DNA from: Monocercomonoides exilis
Lineage: Eukaryota > Preaxostyla > Oxymonadida > Polymastigidae
Reading direction: 5' to 3'
NCBI GenBank assembly: GCA_001643675.2
Contig: LSRY02000004.1
Location: 1,721,501 to 1,785,500, forward strand
DNA: 64,000 nucleotides
The notes beneath the pieces are model-generated. The model did not search any database. It was not told the DNA's origin and was given only the letters and a program-made list of their open reading frames with translations. Shown here piece by piece: positions 23,096 through 34,404 of this stretch (position 1 is the first letter of the stretch; the number at the start of each line of letters is the position of its first letter). The translations under genes and the position numbers were made by a program.

Positions 23096-23975
23096 ATTTC
23101 TGAAAGATGAATTATTATTCTTTCATTTTCACTGATATTCCATCGCGGGCTGACAAATTATTTATGTAAAAAATCGTATTGGTTGCTATTATTGTAGCTT
23201 TTTTAATAGAAATAAAATGAGAATATGGTTCAAATACATTAATTGCTTTGCGCTTTGCTCACAAAAATATCCACATGAAAATTAATGCATATTTATTTTT
23301 GACACAATAAAATACAAAAAACTATAAATACGTTCCATTTTCCTGAAAATATGTGAAATTTTAAATCTGGATCAAAAAAGTGGTCACTAATTTTTCTTCG
23401 GATTTTGCAACAAACAGACATTAAAAGATGTGGGGAAGCTGTCTGCGTGGAAATCTGAGAAAAAATTAGTGACCACTTTTGTGATCGCCTGTCATTTAGA
23501 AAAACACTTTTATTAAGGTTCTCATCAGATTTGATCCGTTGAACGATCGGAACAATAATTAAACCGAAAATTGAAATGACAGGCGATCACAAAAGTGGTC
23601 ACTAATTTTTTCTCAGATTTCCACGCAGACAGCTTCCCCACATCTTTTAATGTCTGTTTGTTGCAAAATCCGAAGAAAAATTAGTGACCACTTTTTTGAT
23701 CCAGATTTAAAATTTCACATATTTTCAGGAAAATGGAACGTATTTATAGTTTTTTGTATTTTATTGTGTCAAAAATAAATATGCATTAATTTTCATGTGG
23801 ATATTTTTGTGAGCAAAGCGCAAAGCAATTAATGTATTTGAACCATATTCTCATTTTATTTCTATTAAAAAAGCTACAATAATAGCAACCAATACGATTT
23901 TTTACATAAATAATTTGTCAGCCCGCGATGGAATATCAGTGAAAATGAAAGAATAATAATTCATCTTTCAGAAAT
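23096..23975. repeat. Perfect inverted repeat, 402-bp arms, 76-bp loop
   Basis: Bases 23096-23497 are, by base-by-base reading, the reverse complement of 23574-23975; both arms are 402 bp and I found no mismatch. The loop 23498-23573 is unrelated to the arms. Each arm holds a smaller inverted pair, AAAAGTGGTCACTAATTTTT, at the ends of a 105-bp segment (23376-23480 and its mirror 23591-23695), like the ends of a tiny Tc1/mariner-type MITE. No clear target-site duplication was found at the outer ends. A transcript would fold into a hairpin of about 400 bp. It may be a fold-back element or two inverted copies of one MITE. Confidence 0.85.
23376..23480. mobile_element. 105-bp MITE-like unit inside left arm of the 402-bp palindrome
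   Basis: Bounded by inverted copies of AAAAGTGGTCACTAATTTTT (23376-23395 and about 23460-23480). The AGTGGTCAC ends resemble Tc1/mariner terminal repeats. It has no coding capacity. Its mirror copy is at 23591-23695. Confidence 0.5.
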
Positions 23976-24640
23976 ATGTCTGTAAGTGATTCTATTTAAA
24001 TGAGTATTTCTTTGACTTTATTTTTTATTTCATCATGGTTAATTGGTTTTTTCTCCATTATTATTAATTCAATCTATCTTTTTTTTTTGATTCTCTCTTT
24101 TCACATATTATTTCTTTGAATATACTCTGAACTTATCTTCATTGATTTTTAAAATTTATTTATAAATTTATTCATCTGACTTTTGGATTTTATTTTTCAG
24201 GTTTTTCGTTTAATGATAGCTATTTACCGTGACACAACGTGCATTGAAGATGGAGAAAAAAGATGAAAGCAAATTAACTAAATAATGAAGAAATAAATTT
24301 CTTTTTTAATTAAAAAAGCTTTTTGGAGAATAAACAGTTTACTTGAAATGAAGTTTAATTTTTGTTGGAAGAAGATGAAGAAAGAGAACATGACGATAGA
24401 GTTCAGAAGAATCAGAAGGAAATATATTTTCTGAATGAAATCATAGCAAAGAGAAAAGAAACAGAAGCAAAACCATTTGAAAATTGATTCGCACCAGCTA
24501 ATTAGCATATTCAAAAGGTGAATAAATAAAAAATCAACTTCTTCGTTGGAAGCACTACTGTAAATGGCAGAGGAAATGATGTGTGTTTTCAATGGCAGCA
24601 TTATCACTCAATCTCCATTTGAGAATTGTGACTCAACAAC
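23976..24640. other. AT-rich spacer, no gene seen
   Basis: Poly-T tracts and AT-rich DNA between the palindrome and a beta-helix gene relic. No supported feature. Confidence 0.5.
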
Positions 24641-25020
24641 CCTGTCAAAAAGAGTCTAAAATTGCGAAACAGCTGACAATGATGAATTCAATGGCTGGCT
24701 CCCTCTCATTGCCCAGAACAAAATTGTTGCCAGCAATGGAACCAATACAGATGTCTGTGGCAGACCCCAACAGACTCCATGTGCCACCATCGAGTATGCC
24801 CTCACTGGCTTCATTTCCCTCCTCAAAGAAGCATCCCTCACCCTCTTCACCTCAACATTTGTTCATCTTCATGCACTCACCTTCAGTGCGATTGATACCA
24901 AAATCACAGGAAACGGAACAGATACCACCACCGTCGCCTCCAGTGGTATTTCTCAACCATCTTCTTCTTTTTCTTTTTCATCATCATCTCCTCCTTCTTC
25001 TGCTGCTGCTAATGCTTTTT
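24641..25020 (+). pseudogene. N-terminal relic of a beta-helix surface protein
   Basis: In the frame beginning near 24700 the sequence reads KIVASNGTNTDVCGRPQQTP, then CATIEYALTGF. This is the Cys-Gly then Pro-Cys pattern that opens a beta-helix block in this family (compare DSRQCGAQSNPCVSI in the intact gene). The same motif, in a different relic, occurs at about 43890-43990. Stops upstream and loss of frame in a Ser/TTC tract after 24960 mark it as dead. Confidence 0.65.
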
Positions 25021-25341
25021 CTCAAAAATCTTTTTCCTTTCCCCTCTCGTCTTCCCATTCTCGCCTATTCCCTTTTCGGTAGCATGTTTTCAACATCAGA
25101 GGAATGTGCGAACATTGCTTCATTTTTTTTGCTTGAATGAAGTTCAGTCGCACGACTTCAATGCTTTCATCATCATCTCAAACTTCTCCCCATTTATCGA
25201 AAGATTGTTCCATTTCACATTCCTCCTCTTCATCGTTTTCTTCCTCATATTAATCATAAGCCGCTTATCCAAATAACACATCCACTAAATTATATTCCTT
25301 ATCTCCATCTTCGTTATCATGATTTTCGTCTTTTTTTCCTC

Positions 25342-25407
25342 CTCTTCTTCTGCTTCTTCTGCTTCTTCTGCTTCTTCTGCTTCTTCTGCTTCTTCTGCTT
25401 CTTCTGT
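25342..25407 (+). repeat. Microsatellite (TTCTGC)n
   Basis: At least nine tandem copies of TTCTGC, with TTCTTC at the edges, encoding an Ser-Ala repeat in one frame. It marks the 5' part of the decayed gene that follows. Confidence 0.85.
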
Positions 25408-28400
25408 TTCCACTTCGTTGAATGTTGGATTTCCAGCAACCTCTATCCCGATTTCAAGTACTCAGACGAAGAATTATTCATCCTCTTCTTCGTCTGTTTC
25501 ACTGCTGAGTGTTCCAACTACCGCACTCGGCAGATCACTCAAAAAAGGCAACAGGTTAAAAGCGCTTGCTGCCTTCAAGCGGACAGTCTGCATGAAAACA
25601 CACACAGGCTCAAGGATTGCTTTACCAGAGTTCAAATCAGAAGTGCTGGGACTGACAAACAAGATGGGAGGAAGTGGAAATAACATAAATAATAATAATA
25701 ATTATAGCAGCAAGAAGAAGAAGCTATTACGTGTGGGGATGTAGCAAGTGCCGCTGAATATTCCACACTGAAGGCCGCCGAAGATGAAGAGGAAGCGAAT
25801 GATGACTGCGATGGGGTTGAGTCAGCAGAGGAAAAAAAGCAAAGGATGCACAAATGCAAATGCTACAGCGCAGAATACGAGGCGTTTTGAATCAATTGTT
25901 GTAACATTGGCGAGTAAGAGGATAGTTTTGAAACAAAAAGAAAGTGAAAAAAGATGAGAAGGGGAAAAGGAGATAGGAGAAAGAAAAGGAAAGAATTATT
26001 TCTGTGTTTGATGAGCTTCCATTAGATGAATTGGAGTATGGAAAGCAAAGAGGAGCATAGCGGAGATAGAAAGCGAGCGTGAAAGGGAAATGAAAAGCGA
26101 AAGGAAAAGTAATTAGATCAAAGGCAAGCCCGACGTTGAATTTATATGATGCGCTGAGTGAGCTGCTTTCGAAAGAGCTGGAGCTGCTACGTGTGGCAGA
26201 TGGCTGCATCGCCTTTGACTCTTTTAAGTCTGACATGAGTGAGAAAAGTGGAAGAAGCAGAAGTGACACCGATAAGAATGAATATGGCGAGGAAGTGGAT
26301 GAGGAGGAGGAAGAAGAAGAAGAAGACGTGGAGTTAGACAGGATTCTCAGTGCAAAGATATTTTTGACAAGCACACAAGCCAGCTGGCAGACACCGGAAA
26401 AGAGCAGATCTGTTTTTGAATATGACACCTCGAACACAAGCAACTCAGCAAAAATGAGAGAAAACAGCTCAGTCGAAGCAACATTTATAGCAGCTGAGAT
26501 GAAAGAGAGGCAGAAGAAGGAGGCACTTACGAAGTTGAAGAAGAACATACTGAAGCTGACACATGGAAGTACTATTCCTCTAACCAAGCCAGTCTTCCTT
26601 CTGCTGCCTTCAAATCTTGTTCAGGAAGAGGAAATCAAGGCAAAGACGCTCAAAAGAAAGATCTGGCCGAGAGGGAAAGTGAAGAACATGTACTATTTGT
26701 TCGAGATGAAGAGAGGAAAGAGTGAGTGAACGGAGAAGGTGCAGCAGACACTGAAGAAGCAGAAGAAGACAGTGAAGATGATGACAACTACGATAGCGAT
26801 GATAGTGACGTTAGTGATGATGAAGACAGTTTGTATTTAACACGATCTGTTGACACATCAAATGCCGAAGAAACAGACAAGGCAGCAGAAAGAGAAGAAT
26901 ACTTATACACACTCCTTGCCCTGCGCTTCACTCCCAAGCAGCGAAAGACGCTTTCATCGATATCCCAAAAGAGCAATCAGAAGAAGTAGCGTTTTGTTTT
27001 CTCACCCACCTCAACCATCTCCAGTGGAGAGCTTAGTCCGACCCCTCTGCAGATTTCTTTTCCTTCAGCCAAGTCCACGAAGAAAAATGGAGAGAAAGAA
27101 GAAGACGAGAACACAATTGGATCAGATGGAGGCAGAGAAGCGCCGCAGAGCCCGCGCAGAAGACACAGCAATCACAGTTTGGCGGCTGTTTCTGTGTCAC
27201 GAAGACATCTTGTCTTGTCTGCCATTAGAGCAGCACTCGGCAGAAAATTGCAGGCACATCTCAGAGCAGCTGCGGAAAACAGGTTTGCGACGACTTCTTC
27301 ATGAGAGAGTTTGTCTAGCCAGACAGGCATGCCAATGCAAATGGAGAAGATGGAGGAGGATGAGCGGATGACTTTGGAAATCCTTCTGTGTTTTGGAGGA
27401 AGTGCAGACAGAATACAGGGCTGAAGAAGCTGTTTGTGCAGTCGATGCAGCAGATGGGGCAGAATGAAGGCGCTGCTTTGTTTCATTTTCTTTGAGAGGC
27501 TCTGTTTCATCTTTTCAACTAACTTGGATCGCCGCAGCTTCTGAAGCCCACTACGATTCCATCATCTCATGCAGGGGCAACAGGGGGAATATTGGCGAAT
27601 GATGCGAACTTGTTTCTGAATCTGCTGTGTGGAACGAGGCTGTTCAGCTTGGGAGGAGAAGATGCTGTGAGAGATGCACAACTGGTGGAGAACATGAGAA
27701 AGGAGATGAATGTGTGGAGAGGAGAAGGAAGGGCAGCTGTGGAAGGAGGGGACGAGGCAAGAGGCACAGCTGAGCTGTTCTGCGAAGAGAGGGGAATTTA
27801 CAGTACTGTTCCTGATGTGCAGAACAAGATCAATAGAAAGAATGATGAAAATAACTTCTCTTTGTTTGCAATGGAAAGAGAGTCATATATAATCAATGCG
27901 AATATTCTGCTTGACCTGCTTTTGTTTGCTTCGTCTGTCTTTTTCGAAGACCAACAACTTCTGCTGTCTGCTACCGAAAATGAATTTTTTGTTTCTCCGC
28001 CGAGAATAGCATGCGCTCCATTCATCGGAGAAACTCAATTCGAACTGACAGATTCAACACACACAAGGTTGCTCCGCTGGACGTTGAATAGCCACATAAA
28101 GAAGAGCAATATCCGATTTTGCCTTCTTCTCTCAAGTTTTCGTGGGCGCCTCTTGTCTACATGCTCCCTTTCCAGCTTTCTCATCCACTCACTCCAATCG
28201 TAATCACTTTGCCTTCAAAGCTGCTTTCAGCATCTTTCACTTCATCTTCGTGTTCTCAATACCTTCTCTGTTCACATTTTGTGTCGCTTCTATTTCCATT
28301 TCTCAGTCCATGTCATCCTCCAGCACAACACCTACCATCATCTCATTCTCCACGCAGTCACTCATCCCTTCTGCCGCCTCGTCCAATCGACTGCTGCTTC

Positions 28401-28753
28401 GTCTGCTGGCAACGCGCGCTGCACTCACTGCTGTTGTCACCACTGCTTACCGGCTGATGGTGAAGGATGTCTTGTTCCACGAAATATCAACCATATTCGA
28501 GACACACCATGAACAAAAATCTTCTTCTCCTTCGATGTTCATTTCTGCCTCTCTCATCCAGCTTTTGAAGGTTGTTGGAGCTGCATTATCACAACAATCC
28601 ACACCTTCTGCTTTATCTTCTGCTGTTCAGCAAACATCTGACTCTCAGTCAACTTCATTGGCATCGAATATAACAACAGATGCACTGGACCTGAGTGGAT
28701 CTTTAAACGCTGCTGCTGATGGAGCTAATGCAACTTCCGTTGGCATGCGATAA
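25408..28753 (+). pseudogene. Large decayed gene of unknown function
   Basis: A series of plus-strand frames with coding-like composition follow each other with stops or frame jumps between them: 25408-25744, 25735-25890, 26136-26729, 26726-27290, 27300-27405, 27420-27490, 27540-28203 and 28142-28753. Coding-like pieces include NLYDALSELLSKELELL, LVLSAIRAALGRKLQAHL and NANILLDLLLFASSVFFED: amphipathic, helical and Leu-rich, separated by acidic Glu/Asp runs. This is typical of a large helical-repeat protein with low-complexity linkers. I recognise no domain, and no splice pattern rescues all the breaks. It could instead be a gene with many short introns, but the frame jumps within conserved-looking helices favour decay. 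Confidence 0.5.
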
Positions 28754-30430
28754 ATGCATCAGGAACAGCAAGTGGATGAGGAGGAGAACTTCCCTGTCGG
28801 ATGAAGATTGGCCAATTCTCAGCTATTCTTCCGCATCAGCTTCAGACAAGCGTCACCTCCTCTCAATTTCCTCTCTCTTCTCTTTCGACATCTCCTTCTC
28901 CTTCTCCATCTTCTCCGTCATTCACATCAAAAAATTTTCCAACCTCAGTTTTCCTCCCTTTTCCTTCGACTCATTCTCTTCCACTTCAGCTTCGTAAACG
29001 GGCATCTTCTTCTTTTTCTTTTCTCCCCCATCTGGAGCAATTCCTGAGAATTCAACGACGCGAAGTCTATTTTTTCAAAATTCTTTCTTTTTTTCAAAGG
29101 ATATTCTTTCATCTTCACCTGCAACTGTCCTCCTTGCTCTGCTTTTGTCACAGCTACCATCTGATTCATCATCGTAGTCATCATCATCTTCTTCTTCTTC
29201 TGATCGTATTTCTTCATTTTTTGCATCTTCATAAGTGATAATAGCAGAAATAAAAAAGAATGGAATTTATGAAGAAAAGAAACTAATTGAAGATGAGAAG
29301 ATGATTGTTTAGCGAATGAAGAGAATGAAGATAAAGAGAAAGATAAATTTATTAAAGACAGAATATTATGAATGGAATTTAGATTCAAAAAATTGAAGAG
29401 ATTTTAAAAGAAAAAAGGATAATATGGAAAAGGAGAGAAGTTGGAAGAGAAGACTTCAACGAGCAGTAAAAGAACGCTAAAACGGAGAACTAATCAATTG
29501 TTATTAATCTAAATCATTTCGTCTGCTGCTCCTTTTTCATGGGTGTACTTAAGCACAGCAACAAACAGCAGGGAAGGGATGTAAGATGCGATGCTTCGGA
29601 GAGCTAATCGATGGTTGGGAAGTCACTTGGAAGTGCCAGAGAGTGCGCAGTCGCTTTGTCAAAGCGAGGCAATGTTAATCTCACAGAAGTCAGAGCTAAT
29701 GATGATGCTGCAGGCAAAGGTGACATTCGTGACAGGCTGATCTGTTGCAGGTGAACAAGCAGCGGTCGACATGTACACAGTTGTTCTCCTCTGAGCTGGT
29801 CGAAAGAAATGGTAGTGAAAAAGGAGAGCATCATGCTGAAGAAGCTTATTTACTTATTTAAAACAGAAAGATGAAAATATCACGCTGAATCATTCAGTGG
29901 ATAAATAGTGGTGATGAGATGCTCAACGAAGAAGCTGATGCTATTATTGAAAAACCAGCAGAGGCTAGGCAGGACGTAGGGTGGAGAGGTTGGCGCGGGA
30001 GAGGAAGAGGGAGGAAGCGTGAACAGCACGAATAGCAGGGCAGGAGAGGTGGAGGGAATGGACAGATATGCTGGAGAGGCGAAGGGTAACTTTGCAAGCA
30101 CAAATGAGCATTGAGCTGAAGTGGATAGGATGTTTTGGAGAGGAAAAGAGGGAGGAGGACACAGCGAGGGATCCGTCGAGGAAGGAGAAGAGGGAAGAGT
30201 GAGCAGATGTGAAGGAGGAGTGGAAGGAGAAGTGGCAGTTGGTGAGGATGCAGGTGTTGAGAAAGGCGACAACAGCAGAGCATCTTAGGAGGAAGACATT
30301 CAGATGTATAAAAAAGACGCGGAAGAGGATGGAAGACAAAAAGAGAGAGAGAAAGATGAAAAAGAGCAAGTGAAGATTTTCGTTTGATGGAAGCTATTTT
30401 TGTGCAAAAAATGAAAATTCACAAATTGTA
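28754..30430. other. Low-complexity region, no gene assigned
   Basis: Ser/Leu- and TTC-rich DNA. The minus strand at 30370-29960 has a Cys/Ser-rich frame with weak beta-helix character (LNTCILTNCHFSF), possibly another surface-gene relic, but it lacks firm landmarks. Nothing else is supported. Confidence 0.35.
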
Positions 30431-31573
30431 TTGTTCAATTTTTTAAAATAGTGATTTTTTTTTATTATCATCTATCACTTCTTTTGACGAATAAATCTAC
30501 AAAAGTTCTTTTTTGTATTATTTGTTTTAAAATCGAAATAAACTACAAACTGTGAATTTCTTGTAAAATATCCTGCATAACAATCATATTTTTGTTTTTG
30601 TGTTTTCGATAATTGTTTTTTTTCAACATATTTATTTGGATCCTCAACATCTATTTTGAAATTTCTTTTCAATAACATTATTTAACATTCTTCATTTAAG
30701 AAATTGATTTATTGAGTATTGAAACAATCATTATTATGCTTTTCAAACAAGATAACTTATGTTTAATAAAGTTTCTTGAATTTTCGAGTTTTTTTTTTTG
30801 TAATTATTTTTATTTTAAGATATTTGTAATAAAATAAATTGGAAACAAATTAAAAACAACAAATAATTAATAATGATAATATATTAAACAATTTTTTTAT
30901 GTAAATATTAATGAAAATTTTCTAATAAACCCCACCCTTTATGAAAAATTATTATGATCAAACTTCGTAATTTTTTATGATATCAAAAAAAATCACCCAT
31001 GTTATCGAATCAATCTGAGTAAAAATGCAAGTTGTTTATATTTGCATTGATGCAATCCAATTTGTTATTCAACATAAATTCAATTTTCTTTATTTGCGAA
31101 TTTGAAAAAATGCTTATCATTTCATAATTCATAAAATTCAACTTTTCATCAATATTTAACATATGTTAAAACATGTGGATAACTAAATTGGAAAGTTTAA
31201 CAAACTACGAATGTCATGATGATGTGTTTTGAATCGTTTATTAGTGCAAAAGAATTAAAACAGTTCAAAAAATATTTTGATCCTTTCGATCATTAAAAAT
31301 ATTTGATGAAAACAACAAAAATCATTACAAAAATAACATTAACTGTTTTCAAATAATATAAGAATATTATCAGTTTTCAATTTTTGCACATTTTAAATAT
31401 TTGTTCTTTATCTAAATTTTCGTAACTCAAATGAACTCAGTCAATCTTAAATGAACTCAGTTTATTCAAATGAACCCGATCTATTCTAATAAACATGAGT
31501 TCATTTGAATAAACCTGGTTTATTTGAATAAAAAAAATCTATTCAAAATTCATCTATTCATTTTGAGAAAAAT
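30431..31573. other. Very AT-rich spacer with short repeats
   Basis: No coding pattern. It contains the inverted copy (30977-30999) of the 23-mer at 17310-17332, and at 31425-31560 a degenerate array of a unit of about 20 bp (TTCATTTGAATAAACTGAG on the minus strand) related to that at 13740-13880. Confidence 0.5.
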
Positions 31574-31832
31574 AGGGTGATTATTTTTGAAATCATATCT
31601 TTTTTCTGGGCGTTGATTTTTCAAAGATAGAAGGGTTTTTGAAAGATACATTTAATTCCATAGAAAAGAAGCATGATAATTGCTTTTTTTAGCGAATGAG
31701 TTTACCGAATTTATGATGAAAATGTTTTCAATAAGCCTTTTCACTTTTCAATTTTTATTTAAAAATATTCAAGATATATTTTTGAACCTTGAATTATGAT
31801 TGAAAAAATATGTTTTCAAAAATAATCACCCT
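31574..31832. mobile_element. 259-bp MITE-like element
   Basis: The ends are inverted: AGGGTGATTATTTTTGAAAT at the left pairs with AGGGTGATTATTTTTGAAAA read from the right end. Similarity extends to about 31 bp with two mismatches. The interior is AT-rich and non-coding. The size and terminal repeats fit a non-autonomous DNA transposon. No target-site duplication is clear. The ends resemble the 23-mers at 17310 and 30977. Confidence 0.6.
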
Positions 31833-32340
31833 GTTCAAAATGTATGTGTGCGTGTGAAAATGTGTGGTTGGTAATAATTATATTAGAAATAATATCTTTT
31901 TTCGTTGTGTTAATAATTGAATTGTTTTTCATCATTCACGAGATAATTCAATCAACTGTTTCATGTGTAACAATTGTTTCAAAAGTTATTATTTGTGATG
32001 AATAAATAACAAAGTTATCTGTCATTCTAATCTTGTCAATTCGGAGTTCAATTACGAATATTCATGTCATATTTTCGCACAGAAAATTTTGATTCAAAAA
32101 ATATGATTTCAAGAATAAAATAATTCACACCTGTGTGAATGCATGAATGTTTGGCATATGGGAATGATATGGGAGTTTTCATAACTTCTTGAATCATATT
32201 TTTATATAATTAATATGATAATAAATCATCATTATTCATGTTTATAATCATCGGAAATCCATAATTAAAACTTTCAAATATTTTTTTAAAAATGTCAATT
32301 TTTTGTTGTTATGGGTTGTGATAAAAATTGACTTATTGAA

Positions 32341-33353
32341 ATGGCAATGCTGGATCTTCATATAATTAAGCCTCATCAGTTGGATATTGTTTTCACAGAC
32401 GAAGACGGAGCGTGGAGGTGGTTTTACGAGAATGTTCTGAAAAACGAAGCGAAAATTTGCATCCTTTGCAGAAGAAAAATGATTATTCTTGAAAGAAAAA
32501 AGTTTTGCAGATATTTGTTCTGTTCAAAATGCAATAGATAGAAATTAGTATATGATGAAACAGTTTTCTCTGGGAATAAATTAGGGTTGGAAAAGATTTT
32601 TAGAACCATTTTGTATTATTGGGGATGCACAAAAATAAAGTTCATTTCGAAAATGCTGGGAGTGGATTGAAAAACTGTTGGATTTAGGTGTTGCATAGTC
32701 AGAGTTTCCCACATGGAAATTTGGAATTTGCATCAAAACCCTATAGGAGGAGAAGGAAAAGTGGTTGAAATTGATGAGGCTGTGTGGAGGAGAAGAAAAT
32801 ATAAGATGGTAAGAAGAAAGGAACAAATTTAGATATTTGGTGGGGTTGAGAGGTTGAAGGAAAGTGGAGCTGGTACTCGTTTTGTGAAAGTTGCGCCTTT
32901 CAGAAAGAGGTGAACTCTTCTTCCAATCAAATAGAAACAACTCGGCTTCGAACAACAATTATGAGCGACAAGGAGAAAGCATTCTGCACTTTGAATCAAT
33001 TCGATAAAACTCATAAAACTGTTTTCCATAAAAGAAATTTTGTTGATAATATTACAGGCGCATGCACTAATACTTCCTTGAGCTAGTGAAGAACATTGTG
33101 CAAATCATTTCCTCTAACTGTGGTGAAAAAATCGTTGGTTGCAGATTATTTAGCTATGTTACTGGTAAAAACTTCTTTGAAATTTATTTTTCAAGATATT
33201 TCACCTACTATCGTTAAGAATAAAGCTATGGAAAAGCCAGCAGAAGATCTTGCGGAAGAGGAAGTCGAAGTTGAAGATTCCGAAATCCCTCATGTTGAAG
33301 ATATTTTGGGAGATGAAGAAACTAAGGAAGAATCGTCAGGTCTCGAGACATAA
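32341..33353 (+). pseudogene. Dead Merlin/ISXO2-type (IS1595-like) DDE transposase
   Basis: Fragments in order match this transposase family: a zinc-ribbon-like CILCRRK and FCRYLFCSKC (32456-32535); helix-turn-helix-like FISKMLGVD; the first catalytic Asp region GGEGKVVEIDEAVWRRRKYK (32746-32805); IFGGVERLKESG, where the usual Trp codon of WVFGG has become TAG; a RKRTTLLPI equivalent; then HKTVFHKRNFVDNITGACTN (about 33010-33070, family: HKTVNHSxNFVDPxTGAHTN, near the catalytic Glu). The tail VADYLAMLLVKTSL (about 33140) matches the family's C-terminal DYLxEFxWR helix. At least five stops and one frameshift make it non-functional. Eukaryotic Merlin elements carry this transposase; terminal repeats were not identified. 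Confidence 0.8.
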
Positions 33354-33927
33354 GAAGAAAAAACTTCAGATTATGAACCAATAACAAATTTTTTTTTATT
33401 TTTTTTATATTTTTCATTTTTCATCCACACACATTTCCGATGATTTTTAATATGAATAATGATGATTAGTAATCATGTTAATTACAAATTAATATGTTTT
33501 AAGGAGTTTTGAAAAATCCCATATCGTGCACTTATACCAAATGTTTGAATGAATGAACATAACTTTCAAAGATTTCTTTCAACTTGTTAATAGCTTTTAA
33601 AATTAATTATGAATACTATTTCAAAAATGCTCATTCCAAAAGAGAAAAAGAACTTTTTAAAGTGTATATTTTTCTTTTCATAAACTGATTTGTGATAGTG
33701 AAAACGAGAACATTTCTAACATAAATGTTTCGAGAAACATCTTCATGGAAAAGGATTTTTGAAGTCATCAACAGCCTCAGTTCATTGTGAGTTCAAAAAT
33801 GATCTCCAACATATTGATTCTAAATTGTTTTGCTCCACACACAATTCGTTTCATTTATGAAAAACCATTCTTTCCTTTTTCCAAAACAAATGAATAAGAA
33901 TTGGAACAATACAAAGACTGAAAACTA
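33354..33927. other. AT-rich DNA across the outer visible limit of the left palindrome arm
   Basis: No gene is seen. The left arm match is visible from 33532, but only because its partner reaches the window end at 64000; the true boundary may lie further left. Confidence 0.5.
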
Positions 33928-34404
33928 ATGTTTCTTTTTTTCGGTTTTCTTTGTGTTTCAATAGATATTAACGATCACAGAAGGATAAGTCAATCATTTT
34001 TTGTTCAACATAAGAAAAACTTGACAACCGAGCAGAAAATTGAGCATATTTTGGACATTTTGACAGAAGATATTCGACTCAATGCCCATTCATTGTTCTC
34101 AGTGAACATGTTGATTTGGAGAGAACTTTTCGATTTCGTTGCCAGTCAAACATTTCTCAGAAAAAAAAAGAAAAAATCAAAGTCATATCATCCTCCTTGG
34201 CATCTTCTAATCACACAAAAAATTGAAAGGTGTTGGTTGATTCATGAAACGAAAAATACAAAAGTGACAGAAACATGCAAAATGGCAAGTTTTGATTCCC
34301 TGAAGAACATACGCAATGGTGCAGGATTCTCACCCACAAAAAATGACACATCTGGAGATACAACCTCCAACCAGCTCTCATTAACTGAAATTGTCAACGA
34401 ATAA
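33928..34404 (+). CDS. Small ORF of unknown function in left arm
   Basis: 158 codons beginning MFLFFGFLCVSI, then a helical, charged core (LTTEQKIEHILDILTEDIRL and LFDFVASQTFL) and a Ser/Asn-rich end. No domain is recognised. The mirror copy at 63233-63604 is identical over about 105 codons, then a divergent patch with a 4-nt length difference shifts its frame and ends it early. The coding status is uncertain: it may be one exon of a larger gene, or a relic. The weak leader (MFLFFGF) is too short to call a signal peptide. Confidence 0.35.
   Translation: MFLFFGFLCVSIDINDHRRISQSFFVQHKKNLTTEQKIEHILDILTEDIRLNAHSLFSVNMLIWRELFDFVASQTFLRKKKKKSKSYHPPWHLLITQKIERCWLIHETKNTKVTETCKMASFDSLKNIRNGAGFSPTKNDTSGDTTSNQLSLTEIVNE

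Noticed and set aside
17310-30999. A single 13.7-kb transposon bounded by the inverted 23-mers
   Set aside because: No integrase, polymerase or transposase frame was found between the ends, the contents look like unrelated relics, and no target-site duplication is visible. It is kept only as a hint.
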